A stretch of 47,682 nucleotides of DNA from Phycisphaerae bacterium. GTDB lineage: Bacteria > Planctomycetota > Phycisphaerae > UBA1845. This document shows, piece by piece, positions 1-7,901 of this stretch. The first letter of the stretch is position 1. Each line of letters begins with the position of its first letter. The stretch spans positions 1 through 47,682 of the forward strand of contig JANQHN010000219.1 of NCBI GenBank assembly GCA_028282665.1, in the 5' to 3' direction. The position numbers were made by a program, and so were the translations under genes. The notes beneath the pieces are model-generated. The model had not been told where the DNA came from. It ran no database searches and saw nothing but the letters and a program-made list of their open reading frames with translations.

Positions 1-582
1 GGTGTAAGTCATGCGACGAAGTGAGATTATATGTGCATCCCCAGTCCTGACAAGCGCTGCGGAGAGGTTGAATTGTCGTTTCCGTCTCGTTGGCACTACC
101 TCCGGTGTGTCTTTAAAGGTCAACAGTGCTTCGGCTTTGCCGCCATCAGATGGTCATTTTCAACTTAAGGAAAGATTTTTCAGTGACAGTGGCGTGCTTG
201 TCTCAAACCGCTCAGGTTACTATAAGCATAAGCATCTGCATGTAATCCGGAGAGAGAAGGCTGGGCCTGGGGCGGTTGCACCGCGAAAGCGATGCAAAGC
301 CCCAATATGCTTCATCGATAGAGGCCAGGTTCAAGCTCAGTCCCACCGTAAGTCGGCATTCGCTAAAGTTCGAATCCAGAAGGACATAAAAGATTTTTGG
401 GGTTTGGTGCATGGAAGTTTTGAGCGAGGGCTTGCGGCAAGAACCAAGCGTTGGTGATGACGTTGTATCCGTAACGCTGCGCGATAAAGGTGGTTTAATG
501 CTGCATTATAAGATTCGTTGTTCGTTACTCTGCCCTCATGAGGAGAGCCTTCCGACTCAATCCTGAGGAGTTCTATAAGCCT
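1..582. other. Left end without a confident gene
   Basis: No gene can be supported here. An open frame on the plus strand (11-457, 148 codons) has no recognisable domain, no ribosome-binding site at its ATG and unbiased codon use, so it is probably chance. The C45 hydrolase gene ends at 583 on the minus strand, so this stretch is its downstream region together with whatever lies to the left of the window. Confidence 0.4.
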
Positions 583-1827
583 TTAATTGCCCGGCCTAGG
601 CGCGAGCAGGTTATCAAATTCGATTGTGATCGGCTTGATTTCGGTTGCCTCGATGACTTTACCACTTCGTTTGGCGAACGAGAGTTCCAGGCGGCGTTTC
701 TCTGGATAAACCACGACCGCGTGCAAGGTGACGCTTCCTGTTCCGCTATCGCCGACGGATTTCAAAGCCTCCCACGGATCTTTCAGCGCGCTGCCGGATT
801 TTACTCTGTCAGCCAGCTTCTTGTGCCGAGCGAGCGTTCCCTGATACGCATTTTGGGCGGGTTTCCCATCCTGATCGATGTAGTGATTGGTCGTGACGCA
901 GGTGCCATTCTTCGACGGATTTTCCGTTACATTACCGCTCGGGTCGATGCGAAAAACGTGTGCGGGAATATGCTCTGCGAGTCGAACCCGCGGCGTGACT
1001 ACGCGGACCATGTAGCTGAATGGGTAGGGGGAATTCTTCTGCATGATCTTTTGTACGCTCTTTGGGGCTTTGCTCGCATCGGTTGTTTCCAACACTTCGG
1101 TAAGCGCTAGTGCGAGCGGCATGCAACGCCTGGTCGGCGCCCTGCTGATACCTCCCGAGCCATCGTGCATAAACGTGCAAACACCCGCATCGTTGATGCC
1201 AGTAAGACCGCCTACGAAACAAGGCCAGGCGATGGTAGCGACGCTACGTCGATTTTCGGGTTGGCGTACGATTAGAAGTTGCGATTCGACCATGCTGGGC
1301 GCAAGGATCCAGAAGTCGAAATTCCTCGTTGTCATTACGCCGTGCTTGCCCGCCTTGTCACCCCACAGCGTGTAACCCGAACAGCCAAAGGCGCGAGTCA
1401 TGTCTTTGGCGTTGTACAGGATTAGATCTTCCAGATTCACCGGTCGGCCGAGAGCTTTGATTGTAGGTAATTTTCCGCCGTTTTTAGCCTTCATGCCTTC
1501 GAGCATGCCTTCAAGTTCCATACGGGTTCGATCTGTGATTTCGATGAACTGTACGAGCTGGCTTTGGGCTGCGATGACCACCGCACGCTGTTGCTGCGGT
1601 AATGGTGCAAGCATTTCTTGCTGCAACTTGATGAACTCATCACCCACAAGGTATCCTTGCGCGAAGCCCATCTGCTGAGGTGTTCCCCAGACGTGCAACG
1701 CTCGAATCGAGCCGATTTGGTCGAGTTCCCCATTTATTTTTGGCTCGGTTGCGATAGCTGGCAGTGTCAGCGAGAGCAACAAGGTCGCAATCAGCCGGCG
1801 CGGTTTTCTACCGTCTATGGTTAGCAT
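583..1827 (-). CDS. Exported C45-family autoproteolytic Ntn hydrolase
   Basis: A 414-residue protein with a basic N-terminus and hydrophobic stretch (about residues 11-27) that looks like a signal peptide, so it probably acts outside the cytoplasm. The motif AFGCSGYTLWG places a Cys at position 149 where C45 peptidases and acyltransferases (acyl-CoA:6-APA acyltransferase, phospholipase B-like and acid-ceramidase-like Ntn hydrolases) cut themselves to expose the nucleophile. TTRNFDF and the GGLTGINDAGV block downstream also fit this fold. Such enzymes hydrolyse or transfer amide-linked acyl groups; the substrate cannot be predicted. The start is well supported: AAGGAGG lies just upstream of the ATG. 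It is monocistronic as far as can be seen, with about 160 bp between it and the next gene upstream. Confidence 0.82.
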   Translation of the reverse strand: MLTIDGRKPRRLIATLLLSLTLPAIATEPKINGELDQIGSIRALHVWGTPQQMGFAQGYLVGDEFIKLQQEMLAPLPQQQRAVVIAAQSQLVQFIEITDRTRMELEGMLEGMKAKNGGKLPTIKALGRPVNLEDLILYNAKDMTRAFGCSGYTLWGDKAGKHGVMTTRNFDFWILAPSMVESQLLIVRQPENRRSVATIAWPCFVGGLTGINDAGVCTFMHDGSGGISRAPTRRCMPLALALTEVLETTDASKAPKSVQKIMQKNSPYPFSYMVRVVTPRVRLAEHIPAHVFRIDPSGNVTENPSKNGTCVTTNHYIDQDGKPAQNAYQGTLARHKKLADRVKSGSALKDPWEALKSVGDSGTGSVTLHAVVVYPEKRRLELSFAKRSGKVIEATEIKPITIEFDNLLAPRPGN

Positions 1828-1991
1828 TCATTCCTCCTTGGGAATCCTACTTATCAATCGAGACCAGCCACATAGCTGCAATTATTCGCCCAATCTTTCA
1901 GACAGGCACAATACACGGAGGTTAGCAATTCCGCGTCAAAAAGACTAACTGGAAAACGACCGTTTTGTGGTGCGAATTGAACGGAGTGGAG

Positions 1992-2609
1992 TTAAGGCTC
2001 GCCGCATTGCCAGCAGGATTCAAAATTGTCCGGATTCTCCTCACCGCAATTTTTGCAGACCCAGTGAGGCTCTTCTTCGCCCGATTCGCGAAGCTGCTCC
2101 CGCTCAAACATTTTTTTGGCGGTATCACGAGTGACCCAAAGTACGTCAAAATAGAACTCGCTGGGAACGAAGCAGCGGTCGGGCAACGCCACCCACGGAC
2201 TGAGTTGGGGTACGGTAAGGTAGGGTATTTTTTCCAATTCCAAGGCCATCATAACCGCCTGAATCGGTACACCCTTCAGCTCGCGCGAAGTGATCGAAAA
2301 CCAGGATTTTTTCGGTCTGTAGATCTCTAGGTCAAATCCAGTACCGCATTCGCGACAACACCCGTCCTCCGCTCCAGCCAGTTCGCAACTGCATTTTTTG
2401 CAGGTGATGCCGAAATCGGGCAGCGGGCTCCGAATTTTGTCAAAACGGGGTTCGCGTAATCGGGACCAGGTTGCAAGGAGGGATTCGATGTTGAATTCCC
2501 GTCCGCACTCCGGACACCGGTGGATAGACAGTCCGTTGAGTGAGTAGGCGCAGTTTGGGCAGTTCAAGTCCCAGTGGGGCACGGGAAGTTGGTGGGGGTC
2601 GATCTCCAT
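1992..2609 (-). CDS. Zinc-ribbon protein with central DUF2007-like domain
   Basis: A 205-residue protein built from several CxxC knuckles: CPNCAYSL...CPEC at about residues 16-35, CKKC...CREC at about 70-90, and CKNCGEE...CWQCGEP at the very C-terminus. Between them lies a stretch (KGVPIQAVMMALELEKIPYL to LPDRCFVPSE) that resembles DUF2007, a small domain annotated as a putative signal transducer. The start chosen is the ATG at 2609, where the conserved cysteine pattern begins. The frame stays open to 2882, but that extension has no cysteines and would run through the end of the neighbouring YgbA-like gene. There is no clear Shine-Dalgarno sequence. Role unknown; metal binding is inferred from the CxxC pairs. 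Confidence 0.75.
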   Translation of the reverse strand: MEIDPHQLPVPHWDLNCPNCAYSLNGLSIHRCPECGREFNIESLLATWSRLREPRFDKIRSPLPDFGITCKKCSCELAGAEDGCCRECGTGFDLEIYRPKKSWFSITSRELKGVPIQAVMMALELEKIPYLTVPQLSPWVALPDRCFVPSEFYFDVLWVTRDTAKKMFEREQLRESGEEEPHWVCKNCGEENPDNFESCWQCGEP

Positions 2610-2677
2610 CACGTAATTATAACGGATTATCGCGGAGGGTTGTGACTGCTTCCTGCGGAGTTGACGAAGGCGCTGCC

Positions 2678-3190
2678 TTAAAACAGCAAATGCAGCAGGT
2701 AATCGATCCGGCCTCTCAGAACCAAGTGACGGCCGGAGAATTTCATCACTTCGCGCATCTGCTGCCGGTAAGTGGGGGCGTAACAATGCTTTGGGCATTT
2801 CTTGCACGAAGGTTTGGGATCGAATGGGCAGTGAGTTCGTTTCGCGAATGCGTGCATGAGTAAGCGGCGACACCCCGAGCAAAGTAGGACTTCTTTACCG
2901 GCGATGGATGTGACATCGGGGGTTTTCATTTGGACCTTCTCGCGCGGCGCATCCTTGTGCTTGCAGTCGCAATAGACGCGCACGAACTTCACCAGAAGCC
3001 TGAGATCTTGGCGTAACTTCTTCGAGTTGATGTTCAGTGAGCGCGGAGATGTGTTATTCCGCTTGCTCGAGCGCGTGCAAAGCGGAAGCGGTTGTCCAAT
3101 CGCCTCCAAGGTGCGTCCGGCATTTCGCGGTGATGATTTCATTAGCTTCTGCACCATTTCATCCGTGTTCGCTACATTTGAACCAAACAT
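2678..3190 (-). CDS. YgbA-type (nitrous-oxide-stimulated promoter family) protein
   Basis: The C-terminal two thirds match the small cysteine family typified by E. coli YgbA. The pattern YCDCKHKD, then LCSGCRRLLMHAFAKR, then CPFDPKPSCKKCPKHCY, then RQQMREVMKFSGRHLVLR follows the family's C/H spacing and its conserved MR-x-AG-R-like end. In enterobacteria ygbA belongs to the nitric-oxide-responsive NsrR regulon; whether that holds here is unknown. The first 50 or so residues are low in conserved features and the upstream ATG at 3190 has no ribosome-binding site, so the true start may lie further in, near residues 50-60. The cysteine clusters suggest a metal or Fe-S site (inference). Confidence 0.72.
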   Translation of the reverse strand: MFGSNVANTDEMVQKLMKSSPRNAGRTLEAIGQPLPLCTRSSKRNNTSPRSLNINSKKLRQDLRLLVKFVRVYCDCKHKDAPREKVQMKTPDVTSIAGKEVLLCSGCRRLLMHAFAKRTHCPFDPKPSCKKCPKHCYAPTYRQQMREVMKFSGRHLVLRGRIDYLLHLLF

Positions 3191-3378
3191 CGCGATGAGA
3201 GGGGCTTACGACATTTCATCGCTCGCAGCATAAAGATAGATGATTTCCATTGCGTTGATTCAGGTCAACCTGTGCTAATTAATCGGACGCCGATCATTTT
3301 GCATCTATAAGCTGATACGACGGCCGGATAGCTTTCAACGCCATGTGGTTGACAGAGAGCCATTCACTCCGTCAGCCG

Positions 3379-3522
3379 TTAGACCTCGGCGTAGCGATTG
3401 CCTCGCTCCAACCGTTGTTCGAAGGTCGTCCGGTCCGTCGCCGCCTCACCGGCTGTCAGCTTCCTGCCCGTCACGCACACGTAGCTGGACACACTCGCCA
3501 AATCGATGCCACAATAGTCCAT
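3379..3522 (-). pseudogene. IS110-family transposase, 5' stub only
   Basis: On the minus strand a 47-codon frame begins MDYCGIDLASVSSYVCVTGR and stops at a TAA. This is the N-terminus of IS110-family DEDD transposases, including the first catalytic Asp in the GIDLAS motif. Intact enzymes are about 320-420 residues, so almost the whole gene is missing; nothing resembling the rest of the DEDD or the C-terminal serine domain follows. A very strong AAAGGAGGT ribosome-binding site sits directly upstream of the ATG and has survived, which suggests a recent deletion or insertion scar. IS110 elements carry their bridge RNA upstream of this start, so 3523-3660 may keep part of the left end. Confidence 0.78.
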
Positions 3523-3669
3523 AAGCCAACCTCCTTTCGCGACCAGTGTTCAGATGTCCACGAAACCTCAAAAAATAGCCTAACGACCCGGCCGGGGTCG
3601 GCTCACTACATCGCTTTTCCTTTTCGGGCCAGTTGAAAAACAACGGAGTCTAATGCGAGGTATGGTCAG

Positions 3670-4512
3670 TCAGATAGCTTCCAGTTCTTTGACAAATTCT
3701 TGTATGATCCACTCGGGCGTGGAGGCTCCCGCAGTCACGCCGGCGATCTTTTTTCCTTCCGTCATGGAAGGGGTGAGTTGGGCTGCGGTTTCGAGGTGAT
3801 ACGTCTCGCAGTCCTGTTCTTTGCACAATCGGGCAAGTTCTCGCGTGTTGGCGCTATGCAGGCCGCCCAGCACGAACATGACATCCACCTCTTTGCTCAG
3901 TTCAACTGCCGCCTGCTGACGGCGCGTTACTTCGAGACAAAGCGTGTTGACGATTTTCACTTCGCGGTAGGGGCGCTTGAGAATTTCCGCGATCATTTCC
4001 GCGACGTGTTCGGGGGCGTGAGTCGTTTGTGCGACAATACCAAGCCGCTCTTTGTAGGGTAACGCTTCTTCCAAGTCGACACCGCGATCGATGACCGTGA
4101 CTTTCGGCGCGTAAGCGATCACGCCTTTCACCTCGGGGTGTTTGGAATCGCCGATCATCACGACGTGATACCCATCTTCGTGCAGTTGCTTCACGACGTT
4201 TTGCGCTCTTTTTACCAGCACGCACGTCGCATCGATCACGTTGAGTTTGCGTTCCTTCGCGCGTTGAAAAGTTTCCGGTGTTGCACCATGTGAGCGGATG
4301 AGTACTGCCTGATCGGGTTCGATCGTGTCGAGTTTGCCGCTTTGATTGAGTCCTTTGTTTTCCAAGCGCTCAACGAGTTGTTTGTTATGGATGACGGGGC
4401 CCAGCGCGACGACCTTGCCTGCACCATGCTTCACAACGGCCTCCTCAGCCAATTCGATCGCGTCCTCCACGCCGAAACAAAAACCTCTCGAACTCGCCAG
4501 CCTGACTTCCAT
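3670..4512 (-). CDS. ispH: 4-hydroxy-3-methylbut-2-enyl diphosphate reductase IspH
   Basis: This is the last enzyme of the MEP isoprenoid pathway, reducing HMBPP to IPP and DMAPP with a [4Fe-4S] cluster. All family landmarks are present in the 280-residue product: cluster cysteines at 12 (GFCFGV), 97 (DATCVLV) and 192 (NTLCLEVTRRQ); substrate-site His42 (PVIHN), His75 (RSHG) and the acid-base Glu127 in KHPEVKG; and the C-terminal SANTREL and GASTPEW blocks. The ATG at 4512 was chosen because GAGGTG lies at proper spacing and homology begins there. The in-frame ATG at 4539 lies inside the terminator of the preceding gene. Reads away from that terminator; no own promoter was recognised with confidence. 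Confidence 0.95.
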   Translation of the reverse strand: MEVRLASSRGFCFGVEDAIELAEEAVVKHGAGKVVALGPVIHNKQLVERLENKGLNQSGKLDTIEPDQAVLIRSHGATPETFQRAKERKLNVIDATCVLVKRAQNVVKQLHEDGYHVVMIGDSKHPEVKGVIAYAPKVTVIDRGVDLEEALPYKERLGIVAQTTHAPEHVAEMIAEILKRPYREVKIVNTLCLEVTRRQQAAVELSKEVDVMFVLGGLHSANTRELARLCKEQDCETYHLETAAQLTPSMTEGKKIAGVTAGASTPEWIIQEFVKELEAI

Positions 4513-4537
4513 CGAAAAGCACCTCGACCTAGCATCC

Positions 4538-4570
4538 AAGAAAAAACCGGTCCAAAAGCTAGGACCGGTC
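4538..4570 (-). terminator. Rho-independent terminator after trans-sulfuration gene
   Basis: On the minus strand a perfect 8-bp stem ACCGGTCC/GGACCGGT (4562-4569 with 4546-4553) closes an 8-nt loop and is followed at once by TTTTTT. It ends only about 25 nt before the ispH start, so it would separate the two genes or attenuate read-through into ispH. Confidence 0.9.
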
Positions 4571-4683
4571 TGGCCGAAAGATTGTATGCGCAGAACGAAT
4601 ACGCTTCCAGAAACAGCAAGCGTCGAATGAATCTGTCAACACCGCGCTTACGCCCGGAATGCATTTGTCTCCGCGTTGCCGGT

Positions 4684-5907
4684 CTAACCCACGCCGACTT
4701 TGGCAGGCGATCCGCAATCACTCGTTGTGCAGGCGAGTGCTTGGTCCAGGTCGGCAATGATGTCGTCTACGTCTTCCACGCCAACGGAAATACGAACCAG
4801 ACCATCAGTGATATTCGCGCGTTTTCGAGCTTCCGGCCCCATCGATGCGTGCGTCATGCCTGCAGGGTGTTGAATCAATGATTCCACACCACCAAGGCTC
4901 ACCGCTAATCCACAAAGCCGGACGCAGTTCATCATGCGCTTACCCGCTTCGAGTCCGCCTTTCAGTGAGAAGCTCACCACCGCGCCTCCGCCGCTCATCT
5001 GTTTTTTCGCAATCTCCTGCTGAGGGTGCGAATCAAGCCACGGGTATCGAACCCATTCGACGGCAGAGTGCGATTCAAGGTACTGGGCCACTTTCATCGC
5101 ACTTTCACAGTGGCGTTTCATGCGCAGGCTGAGCGTTTTGATGCCGCGATGCACAAGAAACGATTCGAACGGAGGAAGTACGCCACCGAGGTGATTGAGC
5201 ATCTTGCGAAATTCGTAGCATTGCTCCTCGCGCTTCACGACGATCATGCCGCCGACCACATCCGCGTGCCCATTGAGGAACTTGGTCAGGCTATGAACGA
5301 TCACGTCCGCCCCGAGTTTGAACGGTTGTTGCAGGATTGGGCTCATGAATGTATTGTCGATGACTACCTCTGCTCCATGCGCGTGCGCGATCTTGGAGAC
5401 AGCAGCGATGTCGGTGATGACCAGTGTCGGATTTCCGGGAGACTCGAGATAGACCACTTTGGTATTCGGGCGCATGGCCTTTTCGACGGCCTCCAGATCG
5501 GATGTGTCGACAATGGTCGACTCCACACCCATCTGGCTTAATATCGACTCGACCAGCGTACAGGTCGGGCCGTACACCGCATCCGCGCAGACGATGTGAT
5601 CGCCGGACTTGAGTAGAGTAGCAAGGGCTGTATGAATCGCCGCCATACCGCTGCCGCATGCGAGGCCTGCGTATCCGCCTTCCAACGCCGCCACGTTCTT
5701 TTCGAGTGCTTCGACCGTTGGGTTGCCCATCCGCGAGTAGATATAGCCTTTTTCTCGCCCAGCAAAGAGCGACGCGCCGTGATTCGCGCTTTCGAACGAG
5801 AAAGTCGAAACCTGGTAGATGGGCGGAATGACGGGGTGGTTTTCATATTTTCCGATTCCCGCGTGAACGACCAGACTATCGACAGACAGATTTTTCAGAT
5901 CCTCCAT
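4684..5907 (-). CDS. PLP-dependent trans-sulfuration enzyme (cystathionine/methionine lyase family)
   Basis: A 407-residue Cys/Met-metabolism PLP enzyme, fold type I. Schiff-base Lys209 lies in HSLTKFLNGHADVVGG, Asp184 in VVIDNTF, and the phosphate-binding YIYSRMGNPT and CGSGMAAI motifs are intact. The family includes cystathionine gamma-synthase, cystathionine lyases, O-acetylhomoserine sulfhydrylase and methionine gamma-lyase. The residue after the active-site Tyr-Gly (Y112-G113-P114) is Pro, not the Cys typical of methionine gamma-lyase, so the exact reaction stays open. The ATG at 5907 was chosen because homology starts there and GAGG lies just upstream; an extension to 6072 has no conserved features. 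It ends before a strong terminator and stands about 240 bp from the next gene. Confidence 0.88.
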   Translation of the reverse strand: MEDLKNLSVDSLVVHAGIGKYENHPVIPPIYQVSTFSFESANHGASLFAGREKGYIYSRMGNPTVEALEKNVAALEGGYAGLACGSGMAAIHTALATLLKSGDHIVCADAVYGPTCTLVESILSQMGVESTIVDTSDLEAVEKAMRPNTKVVYLESPGNPTLVITDIAAVSKIAHAHGAEVVIDNTFMSPILQQPFKLGADVIVHSLTKFLNGHADVVGGMIVVKREEQCYEFRKMLNHLGGVLPPFESFLVHRGIKTLSLRMKRHCESAMKVAQYLESHSAVEWVRYPWLDSHPQQEIAKKQMSGGGAVVSFSLKGGLEAGKRMMNCVRLCGLAVSLGGVESLIQHPAGMTHASMGPEARKRANITDGLVRISVGVEDVDDIIADLDQALACTTSDCGSPAKVGVG

Positions 5908-6143
5908 ATCAGCCTCGCTGTTCTTTGAAATAAAACGACGTATGCGTTGGCGGCGCAATTCCAGGTAAGTCGAAAGCGACTTGGGAGAGTTCCCATTTAG
6001 ATTCCCAAGCAATTTGTGGGCCGACTGACGCAAGAGATGCCCAAAAGTGAGGCTTGAGGGGAGAGATTTCACATTTTCCAGATCAGAAAGGTGATTTTGG
6101 GCACAAAATGGACCATGCCGGTTATCGTTGGTGTCGTTTGCGA

Positions 6144-7901
6144 TTAGGGGGGTGGTGGAACTGATGCCGGTTCGCTTGGTTGTTCGGGTGTGAAAACCGT
6201 TGGGATTTGAGTGGGTACGAAACCAGGGATTGACGTCAGGTCAGCCCATTTCAATTTCGGATTGTTCTTAAAGGGCGTGTATAACGGATCGCCAATCAAC
6301 GCTAACTGCCAGGAATTAAAAGGCAAGGTCGCGAAATAACATTCTACGAGAGTAAGCTTGCCCGTTAGCATCAGGCCTATCAGGTGTGACGGTTTTGGGA
6401 AGCTGGAAAGGTACGGCTCAGCCGTTGGTCCCAACGTGGAGGCGGCACCGTCTCGCAATAAACCCGCACACCAGTAGCTATTATTCGCTCCTCGAAGAGA
6501 CTTCAGTTCGAAACTTGCGATGTGGTAGGCAAAGGCGCCTTTGTTGAATGCGAAAGCGGGCACGTAATTGCCAACACTGTACCAGCCGCAGTAGATCGCG
6601 ACGTCATCGCAACTGCCCGGTTTGAATACCGCCTTTTCTGCGTTCAATCGGACTGGGATGTTCGTATTCTCCTTGACCAATACGGACAAGAATTGCAGGT
6701 CGCGATCGTATTCCCGGTAGAGGTCGTTTTTGTTTGCTGCACGCAAGTCAATGTAACACTTCCCCATCAGGCCGGCACGTTCGGCCTCGATGCTGTCGTC
6801 TATAAGGCGCCGTGCGATCTCTGGGGTGGGCCCGTCAATACGCGATATCATCAACGTTCGACCTTTCGGCAGCAATCGATCGATGCTCTTTTGATCTGCG
6901 AACAGGTAATAAGCGTTGGGGACCCACTCGTAAAGTGGGTATTGCTCCAGCAGGACGAGGGTAAGTTCGTTGTCGAATGCGGCGTGGTTGTAGTTTCCGC
7001 CAAGCCAACGTGCTTGGTCGTCCACCCAAAAAGAAAGCCCCAGTAAACCCTGCCACGTGCGAACGGCGGGTAGCGCCTCGGTTGCATCGGGGTGCAACGG
7101 ACCCGCGCGGTATGCCTTGGCCAGTTCGCCCTCGACTCGCTTAGATTCCTCCAGCAGCGTCTGGAGTTGTGCGGCGCGATCGGGCAGCATTTTTTCAATA
7201 TTCGACGAGTAGAACGGCAGCACCGAGGTTTTGCCTTCGGCGAGCTCCATGAATGTGACGAGCATGGACAACAGTTTCGTACGATCTTCGTTGCTGGGCT
7301 CATTCACTTTCATAATCGCCCGCTTTTTAATGCCCTGGTATCTTTCGTACTGCTTCCACAGTTTGGAATTCTGACGGCCTTGCGTGCCTGGCTGGTCGGG
7401 TTTTCCCGCAGCCCCCCCGGGAGTGTGACCGAAGAATTTTTGCTCGAATTCGTCCATCCTGCCCTTTAGCCGTTTGGTCGACTGCTCGAGGATGAGTTCC
7501 AGTTCACTTTGCATAGAACGCGAAGCGGGCGTAGCTTTCGGTGCACTTACTTTGAGTGGTATATCGTAGAACGTTATGAGGCATTTGACCCGCTCTCCCC
7601 ATTCGGCTGATTGGATCTTGCTTCGGACTTTGGTCGCACAGCTATCGTAAGTTTCACGCGAAATGCTCTCACGTTTGGGAAGGGCGATTCCTATAAGTTG
7701 ATTGCTAGGTACGCCGCGCACTTTGGCGTAGTACTGGGCGAGCGACTGAGATTTTTCGCTTGTGCTGTTATAAAGCAAGGCGCACTGATCAGCGGTGAGT
7801 TGGGCAAATGCCCGGTGAATGCAAACGAACGGAAAGAGGCAGGCGCAAAGAAATACGACTGATTTTGTGAAGGTTCGTTGATTGTTGGTATTTCTATTCA
7901 T
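6144..7901 (-). CDS. TIGR03790-family exported protein
   Basis: A 585-residue protein with an N-terminal signal peptide (hydrophobic core about residues 15-32, likely cut after AFA). The opening LTADQCALLYNSTSEKSQSL and the block on leaving a traversed path (YYAKVRGVP, IGIALPKRE) match TIGR03790, a family of unknown function found mainly in Planctomycetota and Verrucomicrobiota. Late blocks such as ALIGDPLYTPF are also typical of it. The C-terminus is proline-rich. The ATG overlaps the stop of the upstream gene as ATGA, so translation is probably coupled and the two products may work together at the envelope. No catalytic motif is evident to me. Confidence 0.82.
   Translation of the reverse strand: MNRNTNNQRTFTKSVVFLCACLFPFVCIHRAFAQLTADQCALLYNSTSEKSQSLAQYYAKVRGVPSNQLIGIALPKRESISRETYDSCATKVRSKIQSAEWGERVKCLITFYDIPLKVSAPKATPASRSMQSELELILEQSTKRLKGRMDEFEQKFFGHTPGGAAGKPDQPGTQGRQNSKLWKQYERYQGIKKRAIMKVNEPSNEDRTKLLSMLVTFMELAEGKTSVLPFYSSNIEKMLPDRAAQLQTLLEESKRVEGELAKAYRAGPLHPDATEALPAVRTWQGLLGLSFWVDDQARWLGGNYNHAAFDNELTLVLLEQYPLYEWVPNAYYLFADQKSIDRLLPKGRTLMISRIDGPTPEIARRLIDDSIEAERAGLMGKCYIDLRAANKNDLYREYDRDLQFLSVLVKENTNIPVRLNAEKAVFKPGSCDDVAIYCGWYSVGNYVPAFAFNKGAFAYHIASFELKSLRGANNSYWCAGLLRDGAASTLGPTAEPYLSSFPKPSHLIGLMLTGKLTLVECYFATLPFNSWQLALIGDPLYTPFKNNPKLKWADLTSIPGFVPTQIPTVFTPEQPSEPASVPPPP

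Noticed and set aside
11-457. 148-codon open frame at the left end
   Set aside because: It has no ribosome-binding site, no recognisable domain and unbiased third positions. It could be real, but nothing supports it.
4684-5907. Specific call as methionine gamma-lyase
   Set aside because: The Cys next to the active-site Tyr-Gly that marks that enzyme is replaced by Pro.
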